Shown: positions 53,236-62,242, numbered from the stretch's first letter. The stretch is DNA of 64,000 bases from Sporosarcina koreensis (GCF_000826145.2 NZ_LN651333.1:1-64000), one strand, 5' to 3'. Notes: a model not told the origin generated them from the sequence alone. A program made the numbers and translations.

Positions 53236-53823
53236 TCATAGTTTCAGTTCCTGCAAGTGTTCGGTGCAGTTGAACAGCTCACAGACAGTTTCGTCCTCAC
53301 CGATCCGCACGATCGTGATCGACGTGTTGCCGAGAGGCTCGGTGTACGACGTCCCCGGCAACAGTTCCGACAGCAGCCGTTTGATGAACCCTCCGTGGCT
53401 CACGGCGAGCACCCGGCCATCCGGATACAAACGCTGCATGTCCCGTACGAACGACATGCCGCGTGTAATGACGCTGTCATGCGTCTCGCCCTGCAGATCG
53501 AGCTGCTTCCAGTCCGGGCCCCACTTCGCCTGGCGCTCCGCTTCCGTCGTCCCTTCGATCAGGCCGCCGGCGCGTTCCCGAAGCCGCTCGTCTGTCACGA
53601 TGTCAAGTTCCGGCACCTTCTCGCCGATCAGTTCCGCCGTCCGCCGCGTCCGTTTCCAAGGACTCGTATAGAGCGCGTCCCATGATTCCGCTGACAGCCG
53701 GTCCGCAATCTGGCGCGCCATCTCCACCCCGTCTTCGTCGAGCGGGATGTCCGTGCTCCCCTGGGCGCGCCCTTCCTTGTTCCACGAGGTGACACCGTGC
53801 CTCACAAATCCGATAGTGGTCAT
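53236..53823 (-). CDS. Histidine phosphatase family protein (phosphoglycerate-mutase-like)
   Basis: A 195-aa enzyme with the phospho-His loop IGFVRHGVTSWN at 4-15, TSPWKRTRRTAELI, and the second catalytic His in VLAVSHGGFIKRLL. Broad-specificity phosphatase of the PhoE/CobC type; the substrate cannot be told. Confidence 0.92.
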   Translation of the reverse strand: MTTIGFVRHGVTSWNKEGRAQGSTDIPLDEDGVEMARQIADRLSAESWDALYTSPWKRTRRTAELIGEKVPELDIVTDERLRERAGGLIEGTTEAERQAKWGPDWKQLDLQGETHDSVITRGMSFVRDMQRLYPDGRVLAVSHGGFIKRLLSELLPGTSYTEPLGNTSITIVRIGEDETVCELFNCTEHLQELKL

Positions 53824-53895
53824 TCAGCAGCCCCCTGTCCGTCATTGTAATGGCTATCACTTTACCACAAGGCAGAAAGTTTTCAAACTAATTCA

Positions 53896-55137
53896 TCATG
53901 CCTGGGTGATCCGCTGGTCGACGATGACCTTCCCGCGTTTCACGACGATGTTCGCGATCGGCTGATCCTGCACGACGTCACTCAGCCGTTCCGAATCAAG
54001 CACGACGAGGTCCGCCTGGCACCCTTCCCGCAGTCCGTACGTCTTCTCGATGCCGAGGCACTTTGCTGCATTCACCGTGATCATGTCGAGCACTTTCCGA
54101 TGTTCTTCCTGCGAACCCAAATACTGCGTCTCCGCCAGCAGATACCCGACCAGCAGCAGATTCGCGTTGCCGAACGGCGTGAACGCATTGCGGATATTGT
54201 TCGATGCGAACACGACATTGACCCCATGCTGCTGGAGGCGTTTCACGGGTGCCATCCCCCGGCGCACATTGTGCGTATCCTGCCGGCCGTTCAAATAGAC
54301 ATCCGTCGCCGGCAGCGGCATGATCGTAATGCCCGCTTCCGCAATCTTATCGAACAGCTTCGCGGCTTCATCGGGATCGATCGACCCGAGTGTCGTCACA
54401 TGCCCGAGCGCCACGCGCCCCTGCATGCCGCGTTCGACCGTCATCTCACAGATCCGCTCCGTCAGCATATACCGCGGATCGTCCGTATGATCGGCGAAAT
54501 CGACGTGCATATCGACCGGCACATCGTATTTCTGCGCCAGGTTGAACACGTACTCCAGATGCTGATAGGAGTCCTCAATCGATTTTTCATTGTATGGACA
54601 GCCGCCGACGACATCCGCCCCCATCTTCAATCCTTGTTCCATCCGCTCCAGAGTTCCTTCTGATTTCAAAATTCCTTCTTGCGGGAACACGACGATCTGC
54701 AGATCCATCTTGTCGCGGTATTTCTCTTTCAATTCCAGCAGCACTTCCACACCGAGCAGTTCCTCGATATGATCGACGTCGGGATGCGCCCGCATGATTG
54801 TCGTCCCCTTGGCAATCGCCCATTCGATCACTTTCTCGGAACGGTTGTAGACATCATCATACGTATATTCCTTCTTCAGCTCACCGGTGTTTCGGATCGC
54901 TTCATCCAATGTGCCGGAAATATTCGGCTTCCGATCTTCCAGGAAGGCTTTATCTGGATGAATGTGTGATTCAATCAGGCCTGGCAATACGACCTTCCCT
55001 TTGCAGTCGATCACCCGGTCTGCGTCTTCCTCCAGCTGCACACCGATCTTCAGGAAGATGCCGTCCTCCATGAGCAGGTCCATCAGCTCCTCATCGTCCC
55101 GGATTCTTGCATTTTTCACCAGCAATGTCTCTGACAT
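53896..55137 (-). CDS. Amidohydrolase, cytosine-deaminase-like
   Basis: A 413-aa metal-dependent hydrolase. The metal motif is LPGLIESHIHPDKAFL, then VDMHVDFADHTDDPRY, GHVTTLG and the Asn/Asp region FASNNIRN near 315. This pattern belongs to the CodA-like group acting on cyclic amides or triazines. FASNNIRN lacks the usual Asp-rich DSV/DNxRD string, so the substrate may differ from cytosine. It lies 15 bases from msrA. Confidence 0.85.
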   Translation of the reverse strand: MSETLLVKNARIRDDEELMDLLMEDGIFLKIGVQLEEDADRVIDCKGKVVLPGLIESHIHPDKAFLEDRKPNISGTLDEAIRNTGELKKEYTYDDVYNRSEKVIEWAIAKGTTIMRAHPDVDHIEELLGVEVLLELKEKYRDKMDLQIVVFPQEGILKSEGTLERMEQGLKMGADVVGGCPYNEKSIEDSYQHLEYVFNLAQKYDVPVDMHVDFADHTDDPRYMLTERICEMTVERGMQGRVALGHVTTLGSIDPDEAAKLFDKIAEAGITIMPLPATDVYLNGRQDTHNVRRGMAPVKRLQQHGVNVVFASNNIRNAFTPFGNANLLLVGYLLAETQYLGSQEEHRKVLDMITVNAAKCLGIEKTYGLREGCQADLVVLDSERLSDVVQDQPIANIVVKRGKVIVDQRITQA

Positions 55138-55152
55138 CGTCAATTCCCTCCA

Positions 55153-55878
55153 TCACTTCGTCTCTTCTTTCGGTTCACTCAGATGCTTCACAATCTCTTC
55201 GTCTTTCGCAATCGGATCGACTGTCATGCCGTCGAGCGCATGCAGGTTGATGTGGCAGTAGCCGTTCGGATTCTTCTCGAGATAATCCTGGTGGAACTCT
55301 TCTGCCGGATAGAAGTTCTCGAGCGGCACCGCTTCCGTCACGATCTTCTCCTTGTAATACTGCGCTTCGTCCTTCACCGCTGTTTCCACAATTGCTTTTT
55401 CCGTGTCATCTGTGTAATGAATTCCCGAACGATACTGCACGCCCCGGTCATTCCCCTGCTGGTTCTCTGTCGTCGGATCGATCACCTGGAACAGATGGTC
55501 GACGAGCGACTCGAGCGAAATCCGCTCTGGATCATAGGTGACTTCCACGGTTTCCGCAAATTTCCGGTCTCCCTGGATGACCTCCTCATACGTCGGATCG
55601 GCGCCTGTCCCGTTCGCATAGCCGGACACCGTATCCTCCACGCCATACAGTCTTGCGAAATACGCTTCCACTCCCCAGAAACAGCCTCCGGCGAAGTAGA
55701 TCTTGTGCAGATCGCTGTCACTGTAATCCAGATGCTCGTTGATATTCTTCACGTCATCCTTCAGCTGATAGCCGTCCTCCGGTTCAGGCACAGAGGCTGC
55801 CCGTCCCGCCTCTTTCCCGCACGCCCCGAGCAGTACAATCAATCCGAGCAGCAGCCAGATCAGCGGTTTCCGTTTCAT
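55153..55878 (-). CDS. msrA: Peptide methionine sulfoxide reductase MsrA, lipoprotein
   Basis: Repairs oxidised methionine in proteins outside the membrane. The 241-aa precursor has a lipoprotein signal (LIVLLGAC, Cys at about 20) and the MsrA domain with the catalytic Cys in FAGGCFWGVEAYF and HYTDDTEKA. After the domain comes a short tail; no MsrB domain follows. ATG at 55878. Close spacing suggests cotranscription with the amidohydrolase. Confidence 0.92.
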   Translation of the reverse strand: MKRKPLIWLLLGLIVLLGACGKEAGRAASVPEPEDGYQLKDDVKNINEHLDYSDSDLHKIYFAGGCFWGVEAYFARLYGVEDTVSGYANGTGADPTYEEVIQGDRKFAETVEVTYDPERISLESLVDHLFQVIDPTTENQQGNDRGVQYRSGIHYTDDTEKAIVETAVKDEAQYYKEKIVTEAVPLENFYPAEEFHQDYLEKNPNGYCHINLHALDGMTVDPIAKDEEIVKHLSEPKEETK

Positions 55879-56002
55879 CACACCCACCCCTTTTTCCATT
55901 CACTTCTATAGTATGTCCGTTCCCCCGCAGCAGCAGTTTCAACCCTTCCACACAGTGTACCACAGCGCACGGGACAGGCTGAATCGCGGGATACGGCATG
56001 CA

Positions 56003-56034
56003 AAAAAAGCCGCCGGCAAGCGGCAGCTTTTCAA
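56003..56034 (-). terminator. Intrinsic terminator after the Rieske oxygenase
   Basis: The minus strand has GCTGCCGC and GCGGC-type arms around TTGCCG, followed by TTTTTTT. Confidence 0.8.
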
Positions 56035-56059
56035 TAGCGATATAAGGTTCCAACAATCC

Positions 56060-57034
56060 TTACGCCGTGCCAAGCACGACACCTTTCTTCTTCAGATACT
56101 GGCGGTACGCAATACTCACGCGGTCGGACACGAGCGACAGTTCCACCTGCAGATCGAGCGGCAGTTCCTCCGGCTTCTGGTTCTGCACGATCGGCTTGTC
56201 CTGGGAGAAGATGAGGTTCTGGAACTCGATAATCTCGTCATCCGTCTGGCCGGTGTCATAGTCGAATGAAAGAACTCCGTACGCGACGGAATGCGTATCA
56301 GACAGCGGACGCACCGTCAGCAAGATCGTCATGTGTGTATCATTCTCCGCATCGCGCTTCGTGAAACGCACCGTCAGCGGGCGCACGATCTCATACGTAT
56401 AGTACACATACTTCGAGACACCCGTTCCGTCCGCATCGGGCTGGAAGATCCGGATCTCATCCGACCAGATCCGCTCGCCCTCCTCGTGCATCTTGTACGG
56501 CTCGATTTCCCGGTGCGCTTCCTCCCCGAGATACCCCTGGTGGACGACCGCCAAATGGCCGACATCGAGAAAGTTTTCCACGATGCGCGGCGGCAGCGCT
56601 TCCGCTTCCTGCGGTCCCCAGATGACATTGCGCCAGCCGTCCGTCTCCATTTCCGGATAATCGAAAAACGGCGGTTCATTGCCCGCAAGGTTCACCCAGA
56701 TGAAGCCGTATTTCTCCACGCACGAATAGACCGTCGCTTTCGCCTTCTTCGGAATCGCCTTCCCTTCCGGCAGCTGCGGAATTTTGACGCAGTCGCCCTC
56801 CTCCTCATACTCCCAGCCGTGGTACGGGCAGACGAGACAGTCGTTCTTCACTTCCCCGAGCGACAGCGCCGCCCCTCTGTGGATGCATAAGTCCTTGAAC
56901 GCATGCACGCCCGTACTGTTTCGGAAAATCGCGAGACGCTCCCCCATCAGCACAACTTGTATCGGTGCGTCCTGCACATCCTGCGACCGGCAGGCCACCA
57001 GCCATTCCTCTTCGAGCGCTCGATCCTTCAACAT
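56060..57034 (-). CDS. Rieske-type aromatic ring hydroxylase, large subunit
   Basis: A 324-aa oxygenase. The [2Fe-2S] ligands are in CIHRGAAL and CLVCPYHGWEYEEEG; the mononuclear iron site is ENFLDVGHLAVVHQGYLG. Size and motif spacing fit the phenoxybenzoate/vanillate O-demethylase group. No reductase partner is encoded next to it. An aromatic aldehyde dehydrogenase lies 3 kb away. Confidence 0.9.
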   Translation of the reverse strand: MLKDRALEEEWLVACRSQDVQDAPIQVVLMGERLAIFRNSTGVHAFKDLCIHRGAALSLGEVKNDCLVCPYHGWEYEEEGDCVKIPQLPEGKAIPKKAKATVYSCVEKYGFIWVNLAGNEPPFFDYPEMETDGWRNVIWGPQEAEALPPRIVENFLDVGHLAVVHQGYLGEEAHREIEPYKMHEEGERIWSDEIRIFQPDADGTGVSKYVYYTYEIVRPLTVRFTKRDAENDTHMTILLTVRPLSDTHSVAYGVLSFDYDTGQTDDEIIEFQNLIFSQDKPIVQNQKPEELPLDLQVELSLVSDRVSIAYRQYLKKKGVVLGTA

Positions 57035-57100
57035 GGTACCGTCCCCTTTTCGTCATGATCTGCCTCCAGTGTACGGAATCCGTTCGGGCAGGTCAACCAT

Positions 57101-57142
57101 AAAACGAACTATTTAAAGTTAAATTTAAAAAATGTTCGTATT
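57101..57142. promoter_or_regulatory. Candidate PurR operator (paired PurBoxes)
   Basis: CGAAC (57105-57109) within AAAACGAACTAT faces GTTCG (57134-57138), whose complement reads AAATACGAACATT. Both resemble the Bacillus PurBox (AWWWCCGAACWWT) in inverted orientation, with 24 bp between the cores. Located between the divergent oxygenase and permease genes, about 80 bp before the permease. Confidence 0.55.
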
Positions 57143-57217
57143 TAACCTGTACAAATCAATTTCAATTCTTTATACTCCACCTATACCCAAACAAAAACGA
57201 ACGAAGGAGTGTTCCTG

Positions 57218-58558
57218 TTGTCCAAGAAACGTCCAGATGGTCTCCTCATCGGAGTGAACGACAAAGTCAGCTACCCGAAAGCGATCGGTCTCGGTCTCCA
57301 GCACGTTCTCGCGATGGACCTCTACATCGCGCCGATCATCATCGCCGGCCTGCTGTCGCTCAGTACGGAAAACACCTCATTCTTCGTCCAGATGTGCTTC
57401 CTGGCCACCGGTATTGCCACGCTTATCCAGACCGGATTCGGCTTGAAACTGCCGGTCGTCCAGGGACCGTCCTATGTCCCGATCGGCGCCATCGCGGCAA
57501 TCGGCGGCAAACTCGGACTCGGCGCGATCGTCGGCAGCCTGATCCCTGGTGCCATCCTGATCGCCCTGCTTGGCTATCCGATGAAGATCTTCGCGAAAAC
57601 CGTCCGCAAGATCGTTCCCCCGCTCGTCGGCGGCACGGTCATCATTATCGTCGGCATCGCGCTCATGCCTGTCGGTTTGAACAACATCTATTTTGCGGAA
57701 GGCACCATCGGCCAGAACGTCATCGTCGCATCGATCGCCTCAGCCGTCCTCGTCGTCTGCATGGTGCTCGGCAAACGACTGCCGCGGTTCGGTTCGTTCT
57801 TCCGTCTCGTGTCCGTCATTCTCGCAATCGTCGCCGGATCGATCGCCGCCAGTTTCTTCAATCCGATCGACTTCTCGCCCGTGAAAGACGCCGCCTGGAT
57901 TGCACTGCCGACGCTCATGCCATTCGGCAAGCCGGTGTTCGACATTGGCGCCATCATCACGATGATGCTCGTCTACCTCATCATCCTGCTCGAGACGACC
58001 GGCACGTGGTTCGTCGTCTCCCAGATCACCGACGAAGAGCTCGATGAAAAACGCCTGAACCGCGCGTCGTTCGGCGAAGGGCTCGGCTGCTTCATCGGCT
58101 CGCTGTTCGGCAGCACGCCGCTCACCGGCTACTCGTCGAACGCCGGACTGCTCGCCATTACAGGCGTCGGCAGCCGGATGGTCATCATGGCGAGCGGGGT
58201 CATCCTCGTCCTGATCGGGTTCATTCCGAAACTGTCGGCGGTCATCATCTGCATCCCGGAAGCCGTCATCAACGGCATCTTCGGCATCGTCTGTGTCGCC
58301 ATCGTCACGAACGGCATGAAGATCATCCAGCCGATCATCATCGACGACCGCAACATGATCGTTATCGGCGTGCCAATCCTGCTGACGATCGCCGTCACGG
58401 TCCTGCCGAAGGAAGTGCTTACCACGGTCCCGGACTGGGCCAACTACCTGCTGTCCTCCGGCATCGCGGTCGGCGCCCTCGCCACCGTCCTGCTGAACCT
58501 GCTCATCCCGAAAGACAAAACGGCCCCGCAGGCAAGACCTGCGGAAGCCGCGGAATGA
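57218..58558 (+). CDS. Xanthine/uracil permease (NCS2 family)
   Basis: A 446-aa nucleobase symporter with the NCS2 hallmarks GLGLQHVLAMDLYIAPI at the start, QGPSYVPIGAIAAIGGK, and LGCFIGSLFGSTPLTGYSSNAGLLAITGVGSR. The TTG at 57218 has GAAGGAG upstream; a GTG at 57209 overlaps that site. PurR-like boxes upstream favour a purine such as xanthine or urate as substrate. Confidence 0.9.
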   Translation: MSKKRPDGLLIGVNDKVSYPKAIGLGLQHVLAMDLYIAPIIIAGLLSLSTENTSFFVQMCFLATGIATLIQTGFGLKLPVVQGPSYVPIGAIAAIGGKLGLGAIVGSLIPGAILIALLGYPMKIFAKTVRKIVPPLVGGTVIIIVGIALMPVGLNNIYFAEGTIGQNVIVASIASAVLVVCMVLGKRLPRFGSFFRLVSVILAIVAGSIAASFFNPIDFSPVKDAAWIALPTLMPFGKPVFDIGAIITMMLVYLIILLETTGTWFVVSQITDEELDEKRLNRASFGEGLGCFIGSLFGSTPLTGYSSNAGLLAITGVGSRMVIMASGVILVLIGFIPKLSAVIICIPEAVINGIFGIVCVAIVTNGMKIIQPIIIDDRNMIVIGVPILLTIAVTVLPKEVLTTVPDWANYLLSSGIAVGALATVLLNLLIPKDKTAPQARPAEAAE

Positions 58559-58560
58559 TA

Positions 58561-58600
58561 AAAGCTCGGCCAGCCGTTTGCAACGCGGCTGGCCGGGCTT
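58561..58600 (+). terminator. Intrinsic terminator after the permease
   Basis: AAGCTCGGCCAGCCG pairs with CGGCTGGCCGGGCTT around TTTGCAACG; the tract after it is TATTAAAT. Confidence 0.8.
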
Positions 58601-58731
58601 ATTAAATTGATTAAAAACAGTACGCAGGCACTTTTCCATGTATCAAATAGGTCTCGATGGGAATATATATAAGTATATACATCCGGCAAAGGGGTGGTAT
58701 AATGGAGGAAACGAGGAGAGGTAGGGTCAGT

Positions 58732-58968
58732 ATGCCAACAACAGCGCAGAAATGGGGCGGTAGCATAGGCGTCCGCATCCCCCAGCAAATTGCTCGAAAG
58801 TATGGTATTGTGAATGGTTCGCAATTGAACATCTCTGAAGATGGCAAACAAATCATTCTGACACCTGTCGACACATCGTATACGCTGGATGAACTCCTAT
58901 CGCAATGTATCGGTGAAAACCCTCATCCCGAATACTTCAGTGAATCCGCAGGAAAGGAAGAACTCTGA
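58732..58968 (+). CDS. mazE: MazE-like antitoxin (AbrB fold)
   Basis: A 78-aa antitoxin with a swapped-hairpin DNA-binding domain (KWGGSIGVRIPQQIARKYGIVNGSQLNI) and an acidic toxin-binding tail. The ATG at 58732 has AGGG before it. A TATAAT at 58698-58703 and the palindrome-rich ATATATATAAGTATATAC just upstream look like an autoregulated promoter. Three bases separate it from mazF. Confidence 0.92.
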   Translation: MPTTAQKWGGSIGVRIPQQIARKYGIVNGSQLNISEDGKQIILTPVDTSYTLDELLSQCIGENPHPEYFSESAGKEEL

Positions 58969-58971
58969 TCG

Positions 58972-59298
58972 ATGATGATTCCGAATCGAGGAGACATTAT
59001 CTACTTGGATTTCACTCCGCAAACAGGCACGGAACAAGCCGGACGGAGACCTGCCATCGTGGTATCACCCGAAAAATTCAACCGTGTAACCGGCTATGCA
59101 TCCGTGTGCCCGATCAGTAATACGAAGAGACAATGGGGCTTCCACGTTGCACTACCAAAAGACTTGAAGACCAGCGGCGTCATCATCACAGATCAATTGA
59201 AAAGTCTGGACTTCCGCGCCAGAAACGCGTCTGTCATTGAAACGGCGCCAGATGAAGTGGTACAGGAATGTTTAAAAAAGATACGGACCTATCTATAG
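58972..59298 (+). CDS. mazF: MazF-like mRNA interferase toxin
   Basis: A 108-aa PemK/MazF endoribonuclease: RGDIIYLDFTPQTGTEQAGRRPAIVVSP carries the catalytic Arg, and VCPISNTK and ITDQLKSLDFRAR follow in the family order. The usual start is ATG 58972 or 58975. Type II toxin-antitoxin module with the preceding gene; the cut sequence cannot be inferred. Confidence 0.93.
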   Translation: MMIPNRGDIIYLDFTPQTGTEQAGRRPAIVVSPEKFNRVTGYASVCPISNTKRQWGFHVALPKDLKTSGVIITDQLKSLDFRARNASVIETAPDEVVQECLKKIRTYL

Positions 59299-59336
59299 CA
59301 AAGAGCATCCACGCAGATGAGCGGGATGCTCTTTGC
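59299..59336 (+). terminator. Hairpin after mazF
   Basis: GCAAAGAGCATCC pairs with GGATGCTCTTTGC around ACGCAGATGAGCG. There is no long T tract, so terminator strength is uncertain. Confidence 0.55.
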
Positions 59337-59377
59337 TTAGAATACGGATTAAAGATAGCGGAGTTTACCTGTCACTG

Positions 59378-60019
59378 TCAGCCAAACACTCCATCAACCG
59401 CCGCACGATCGTACTCCAGAATCCAGTCGGAAAACCACGCATACACCGGTCGGAGCGTATCCGCTTCCGCAGCGATCACATCACAGCCGCGGTCGTCATA
59501 GATGTGGAAGACCGTCTGCTCCGTCATGTTGACGACATAGACAGGCACGTCCACAACCGGCCGCTTGCCCATGTCCTGATTGCAGATCGCCCGCAACAGC
59601 GCTGCATAGCGGAGATCCGAACGGCTGCAGCGAAGGCTGAACCGGTGCTTCCGGTACGATCCGTCTTCATCGTCTTCCAGATAGACGGACGAAAATGTGT
59701 CCTGCCGGAGCCGGTACAGCACGGAACGCTCCTTCACATACTTCGCAAACACATTCAATTGCCGTCGCTGCGCATGGCTGCTGTTGAATTCATGTACATC
59801 GACGACTATATACAAATCGTCCTCCGGCGCATGGAGCGCTTCGAACAAATCGATAGCACGGTGATAGACACCAGGCAGATAAGCCGGCTGATCATGGATA
59901 CTGGCGGTGCCGTCACTGACACCGAGCTCGAAGCGGATCCCGACTGGCCAAGAATAGAACAACGGGTTGCGTAATTCCAGGCCGGGAAACTGGCGGGTCA
60001 AGAATTGCTCGAGTGACAT
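59378..60019 (-). CDS. DUF3885 domain protein
   Basis: A 213-aa soluble protein of unknown function. The DUF3885 pattern is at its end: VYVVNMTEQTVFHIYDDRGCDVIA and DWILEYDR. The start has FPGLELRNPLFYSWPVGIRFELG. The ATG at 60019 follows GGGAGGAAC. Such proteins are common in accessory regions of Bacilli; a link to polymorphic toxin immunity is possible but unproven. Confidence 0.8.
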   Translation of the reverse strand: MSLEQFLTRQFPGLELRNPLFYSWPVGIRFELGVSDGTASIHDQPAYLPGVYHRAIDLFEALHAPEDDLYIVVDVHEFNSSHAQRRQLNVFAKYVKERSVLYRLRQDTFSSVYLEDDEDGSYRKHRFSLRCSRSDLRYAALLRAICNQDMGKRPVVDVPVYVVNMTEQTVFHIYDDRGCDVIAAEADTLRPVYAWFSDWILEYDRAAVDGVFG

Positions 60020-60118
60020 AAGTGTTCCTCCCAAAGGTCATCAATATTTGCGAGACAAAATTCTCGTCATCTCAAGGGGTCAATACGTTCCACATCGCCG
60101 CATGCATGCAGCCCCTGC

Positions 60119-60562
60119 TCAATCCAGACTCAATTCATAGTGATAAAACCCGGTGTCCCGCACATACCCGTTCTTTTCGTACAGCTTCCGTGCGCCATAG
60201 TTATCGGGCGCAGTCTCCAGCACAATACTCTTCGCTCCGGTCTCATCGGCGTATGCCTTCACCGAATCCAGCAGCCGCTGCCCGATCCCCAGATTCCGTG
60301 CGTCGGGATGCACAAACATGTCATTCAAAATCCAGGATTTCCGCATCGCAATCGATGAAAACACGGGATATAGCTGGGCAAACCCGACGCTCGCCCCGTC
60401 CTTCCGGGCGATGAATATCACAGATTCCTCATTTACCAGACGGTCTCTTATGTAAGTCCGGGCCCCTTCCGCATCCGATGGTTGTTCATAGAACATCCGG
60501 TATGCATTGAATAGCTCAGCTGCCTCTTCCAAATCCCCAATCCCAGCTTGGCGAATATCCAT
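60119..60562 (-). CDS. GNAT-family acetyltransferase
   Basis: A 147-aa N-acetyltransferase. The acetyl-CoA loop is HPDARNLGIGQRLL near 88-101; the C-terminal motif is DNYGARKLYEKNGY. Substrate unknown. Stands among small accessory genes. Confidence 0.88.
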   Translation of the reverse strand: MDIRQAGIGDLEEAAELFNAYRMFYEQPSDAEGARTYIRDRLVNEESVIFIARKDGASVGFAQLYPVFSSIAMRKSWILNDMFVHPDARNLGIGQRLLDSVKAYADETGAKSIVLETAPDNYGARKLYEKNGYVRDTGFYHYELSLD

Positions 60563-60673
60563 GTCTCAGCCTCCTCGAATCAGTATTCAAAACTACGCAT
60601 CATGGTTGTACATCTCAAGGCTGTATCCCCAGGTAAATAAGAAAACCAATCGACCGCAATGACAGACGCTCTT

Positions 60674-61117
60674 TCAACGTTGCAACACCATATCAACGTG
60701 AGGGATATTATCCTCCAGATACGTGTCAGAAACAGGCTGAAACCCGAAGGAGCCATAGAACTCACGTAAGTAGTCCTGTGCTTGGATTTTGACGCGCGTT
60801 TCGTTCAATTCTTGCTCAACGAATTCCAGTCCCCGCGTCATCAGTTCTTGCGCCAGCCCCTGCCGGCGGTATCCCTTCTTCACGAACACCCGGCCGATGG
60901 ACGTTTCCTCATACGAGATGCCCGCAGGGACAATGCGCAAATACGCAAGGATCTCGCCATGGTCCTCTTTGAACAGATGATAGGAAGCCGGATCCTTCCC
61001 ATCCACCTCCAAGTACGGACAGTCCTGTTCCACAACAAACACCGCTGTTCTCTCCTGTAAGATCGTGTACAGCTCTGCATTCGTTAACTCTTCAAACCGT
61101 TTCAACTGCCAATTCAT
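60674..61117 (-). CDS. ElaA-like GNAT acetyltransferase
   Basis: A 147-aa member of the ElaA group: it opens LKRFEELTNAELYTILQERTAVFVVEQ, then CPYLEVDGKD, GRVFVKKGYRRQGLAQELM and the tail with EDNIPHVDM. Function of ElaA proteins is not established. Confidence 0.9.
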   Translation of the reverse strand: MNWQLKRFEELTNAELYTILQERTAVFVVEQDCPYLEVDGKDPASYHLFKEDHGEILAYLRIVPAGISYEETSIGRVFVKKGYRRQGLAQELMTRGLEFVEQELNETRVKIQAQDYLREFYGSFGFQPVSDTYLEDNIPHVDMVLQR

Positions 61118-61255
61118 AACCCTTCACCTCGTGTTTCGTTTCGATGTCTGTGGCAGTATACAACACTTTCGAGAAAAGGACGATTTGCCGTTCTCATACC
61201 ATACGACATCATTGATTCAGAGAATGATCATGCCGTACGTCATTTGATGAGCAAG

Positions 61256-61450
61256 TTATAATTTCGAACCGCACCAAGGACAGAAATGAATAGCGATGCT
61301 CGACGAACCGCCATCATGGATTATCAACCCGTAGTCATTATGTTCAATATCGAAAACTAATATTTTATCAGGACACTCAAAAGGATCGCTATGTATGTCA
61401 CAGTTGAAATCCGCATGGTAATCCATGTCTTCGCAGCAGTGTCTTTTCAT
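61256..61450 (-). CDS. Small Cys-rich protein (DUF6980-like)
   Basis: A 64-aa protein with a HCCEDM start, FNCDIHSDPFECPD in the middle, IHDGGSSSIAI and a closing CPWCGSKL. The Cys and His spacing suggests a zinc site. Function unknown. Confidence 0.75.
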   Translation of the reverse strand: MKRHCCEDMDYHADFNCDIHSDPFECPDKILVFDIEHNDYGLIIHDGGSSSIAIHFCPWCGSKL

Positions 61451-61550
61451 GTTTTTCTCCTTCTGGAAGAGATTTATCTATTACTGAAGATGGCGTAATG
61501 TTCCTTTATAAATCGCGCCCAATTACACCACGAATGCAAATCGTTTCCCG

Positions 61551-61915
61551 CAATTGCGCCCTATAACAGGGGTGTGGTTCGAACCCGTTAATCTGCGCTC
61601 CAGCCGGACGCTTTCCGCGGGCACGGCCTCAGCCAAGCGAACAGCGAAGGGTTCGCTTTGCCGTATTTCTGCGGGTTTTGCAGAAATTAAGGCAGCTATG
61701 CTCCTTCCGCTGCATATCTCCCGCAAAGACTGATCTTCGTTACAGCCTGCGCTCAGTCCAGGGTCTTCGACTCGGGCTGTTCCCGCAGGAAAAGCCGTCA
61801 CAAAGAACGGCTTTTGCGAGCAGAAGCGAAGCGTTGTGAGCACATCTTTGCCTTTCGCCGGCTTCCGCTCCGATCAACTAGAGTGTGGTCTCAAACAAAC
61901 GCGCCCGATTACGGT
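61551..61915. repeat. Structured intergenic repeat element, long copy
   Basis: Shares with 62611-62810 the blocks GAACCCGTTAATCTGCGCTCC, CGCTTTCCGCGGGCACGGCC, CTCAGTCCAGGGTCTTCG, GCTGTTCCCGCAGGA and CCGATCAACTAGAGTGTGGT (each shown in part). This copy carries two extra stretches, one of about 110 bp after GCCTCAGCC and one of about 65 bp after CCCGCAGGA with the hairpin AAAGCCGTC/GACGGCTTT-like. Looks like a non-autonomous, GC-rich repeat common in Bacillaceae intergenic DNA. No gene in 61451-62131. Confidence 0.8.
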
Positions 61916-62007
61916 ATATTCCATCACTAACAGAATACATTAATTTGTATTACTTAAAGAAGTGTATTATCCGCATAACTGTGGTAAAGTGGAGATATAC
62001 TAAAAAA

Positions 62008-62141
62008 GACCGAGTGCGCGAACACCCGGTCAATGCAGCTGACATCCGCATGAAGTGCGGCTGACCAGTTGAAAAGATGTTTGAACTGAAAAAGTAACCA
62101 TCTCATCTACTTGGGTCGTAGCGGAGGGTGGTTACTTTTTT
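62008..62141 (+). ncRNA. Antisense antitoxin RNA of a type I module
   Basis: The plus-strand RNA would begin near GACCG (62008), preceded by TATACT at 61996-62001, form GACCG/CGGTC and GCATGAAGTGC-type hairpins, and end in the terminator AAAAAGTAACCA/TGGTTACTTTTTT (62088-62100 with 62129-62141). It overlaps the 3' end of the minus-strand toxin gene, the usual BsrG/TxpA arrangement. The terminator is symmetrical and can stop both transcripts. Confidence 0.65.
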
Positions 62142-62242
62142 CTATTGGTGGATAGAGCAATCATCGCTACAATCGCTGTTGCCATTGCTGCGAGGAACAT
62201 TCCAAATTGGAACAACATGTTCATTGCTTCATATGTCACCAT
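62132..62242 (-). CDS. Holin-like type I toxin, 36 aa (BsrG/TxpA-like)
   Basis: A hydrophobic 36-residue peptide beginning MVTYEAMNMLFQFGMFL and ending ALSTNRKK: MVTYEAM start, one membrane helix, positive tail, as in the putative holin-like toxin family. The ATG at 62242 has AAAGGGGGTG upstream, a very strong ribosome site typical of these genes. The stop codon lies inside the shared terminator stem. Predicted to insert in the cytoplasmic membrane when unopposed by the antisense RNA. Confidence 0.85.
   Translation of the reverse strand: MVTYEAMNMLFQFGMFLAAMATAIVAMIALSTNRKK

Noticed and set aside
61256..61450. Zinc-ribbon regulator
   Set aside because: The Cys pairs suggest metal binding, but no DNA-binding element is visible, so it is left as a protein of unknown function.
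61523..61843. A 106-codon minus-strand open frame
   Set aside because: It lies wholly in the long repeat copy and has no ribosome site.
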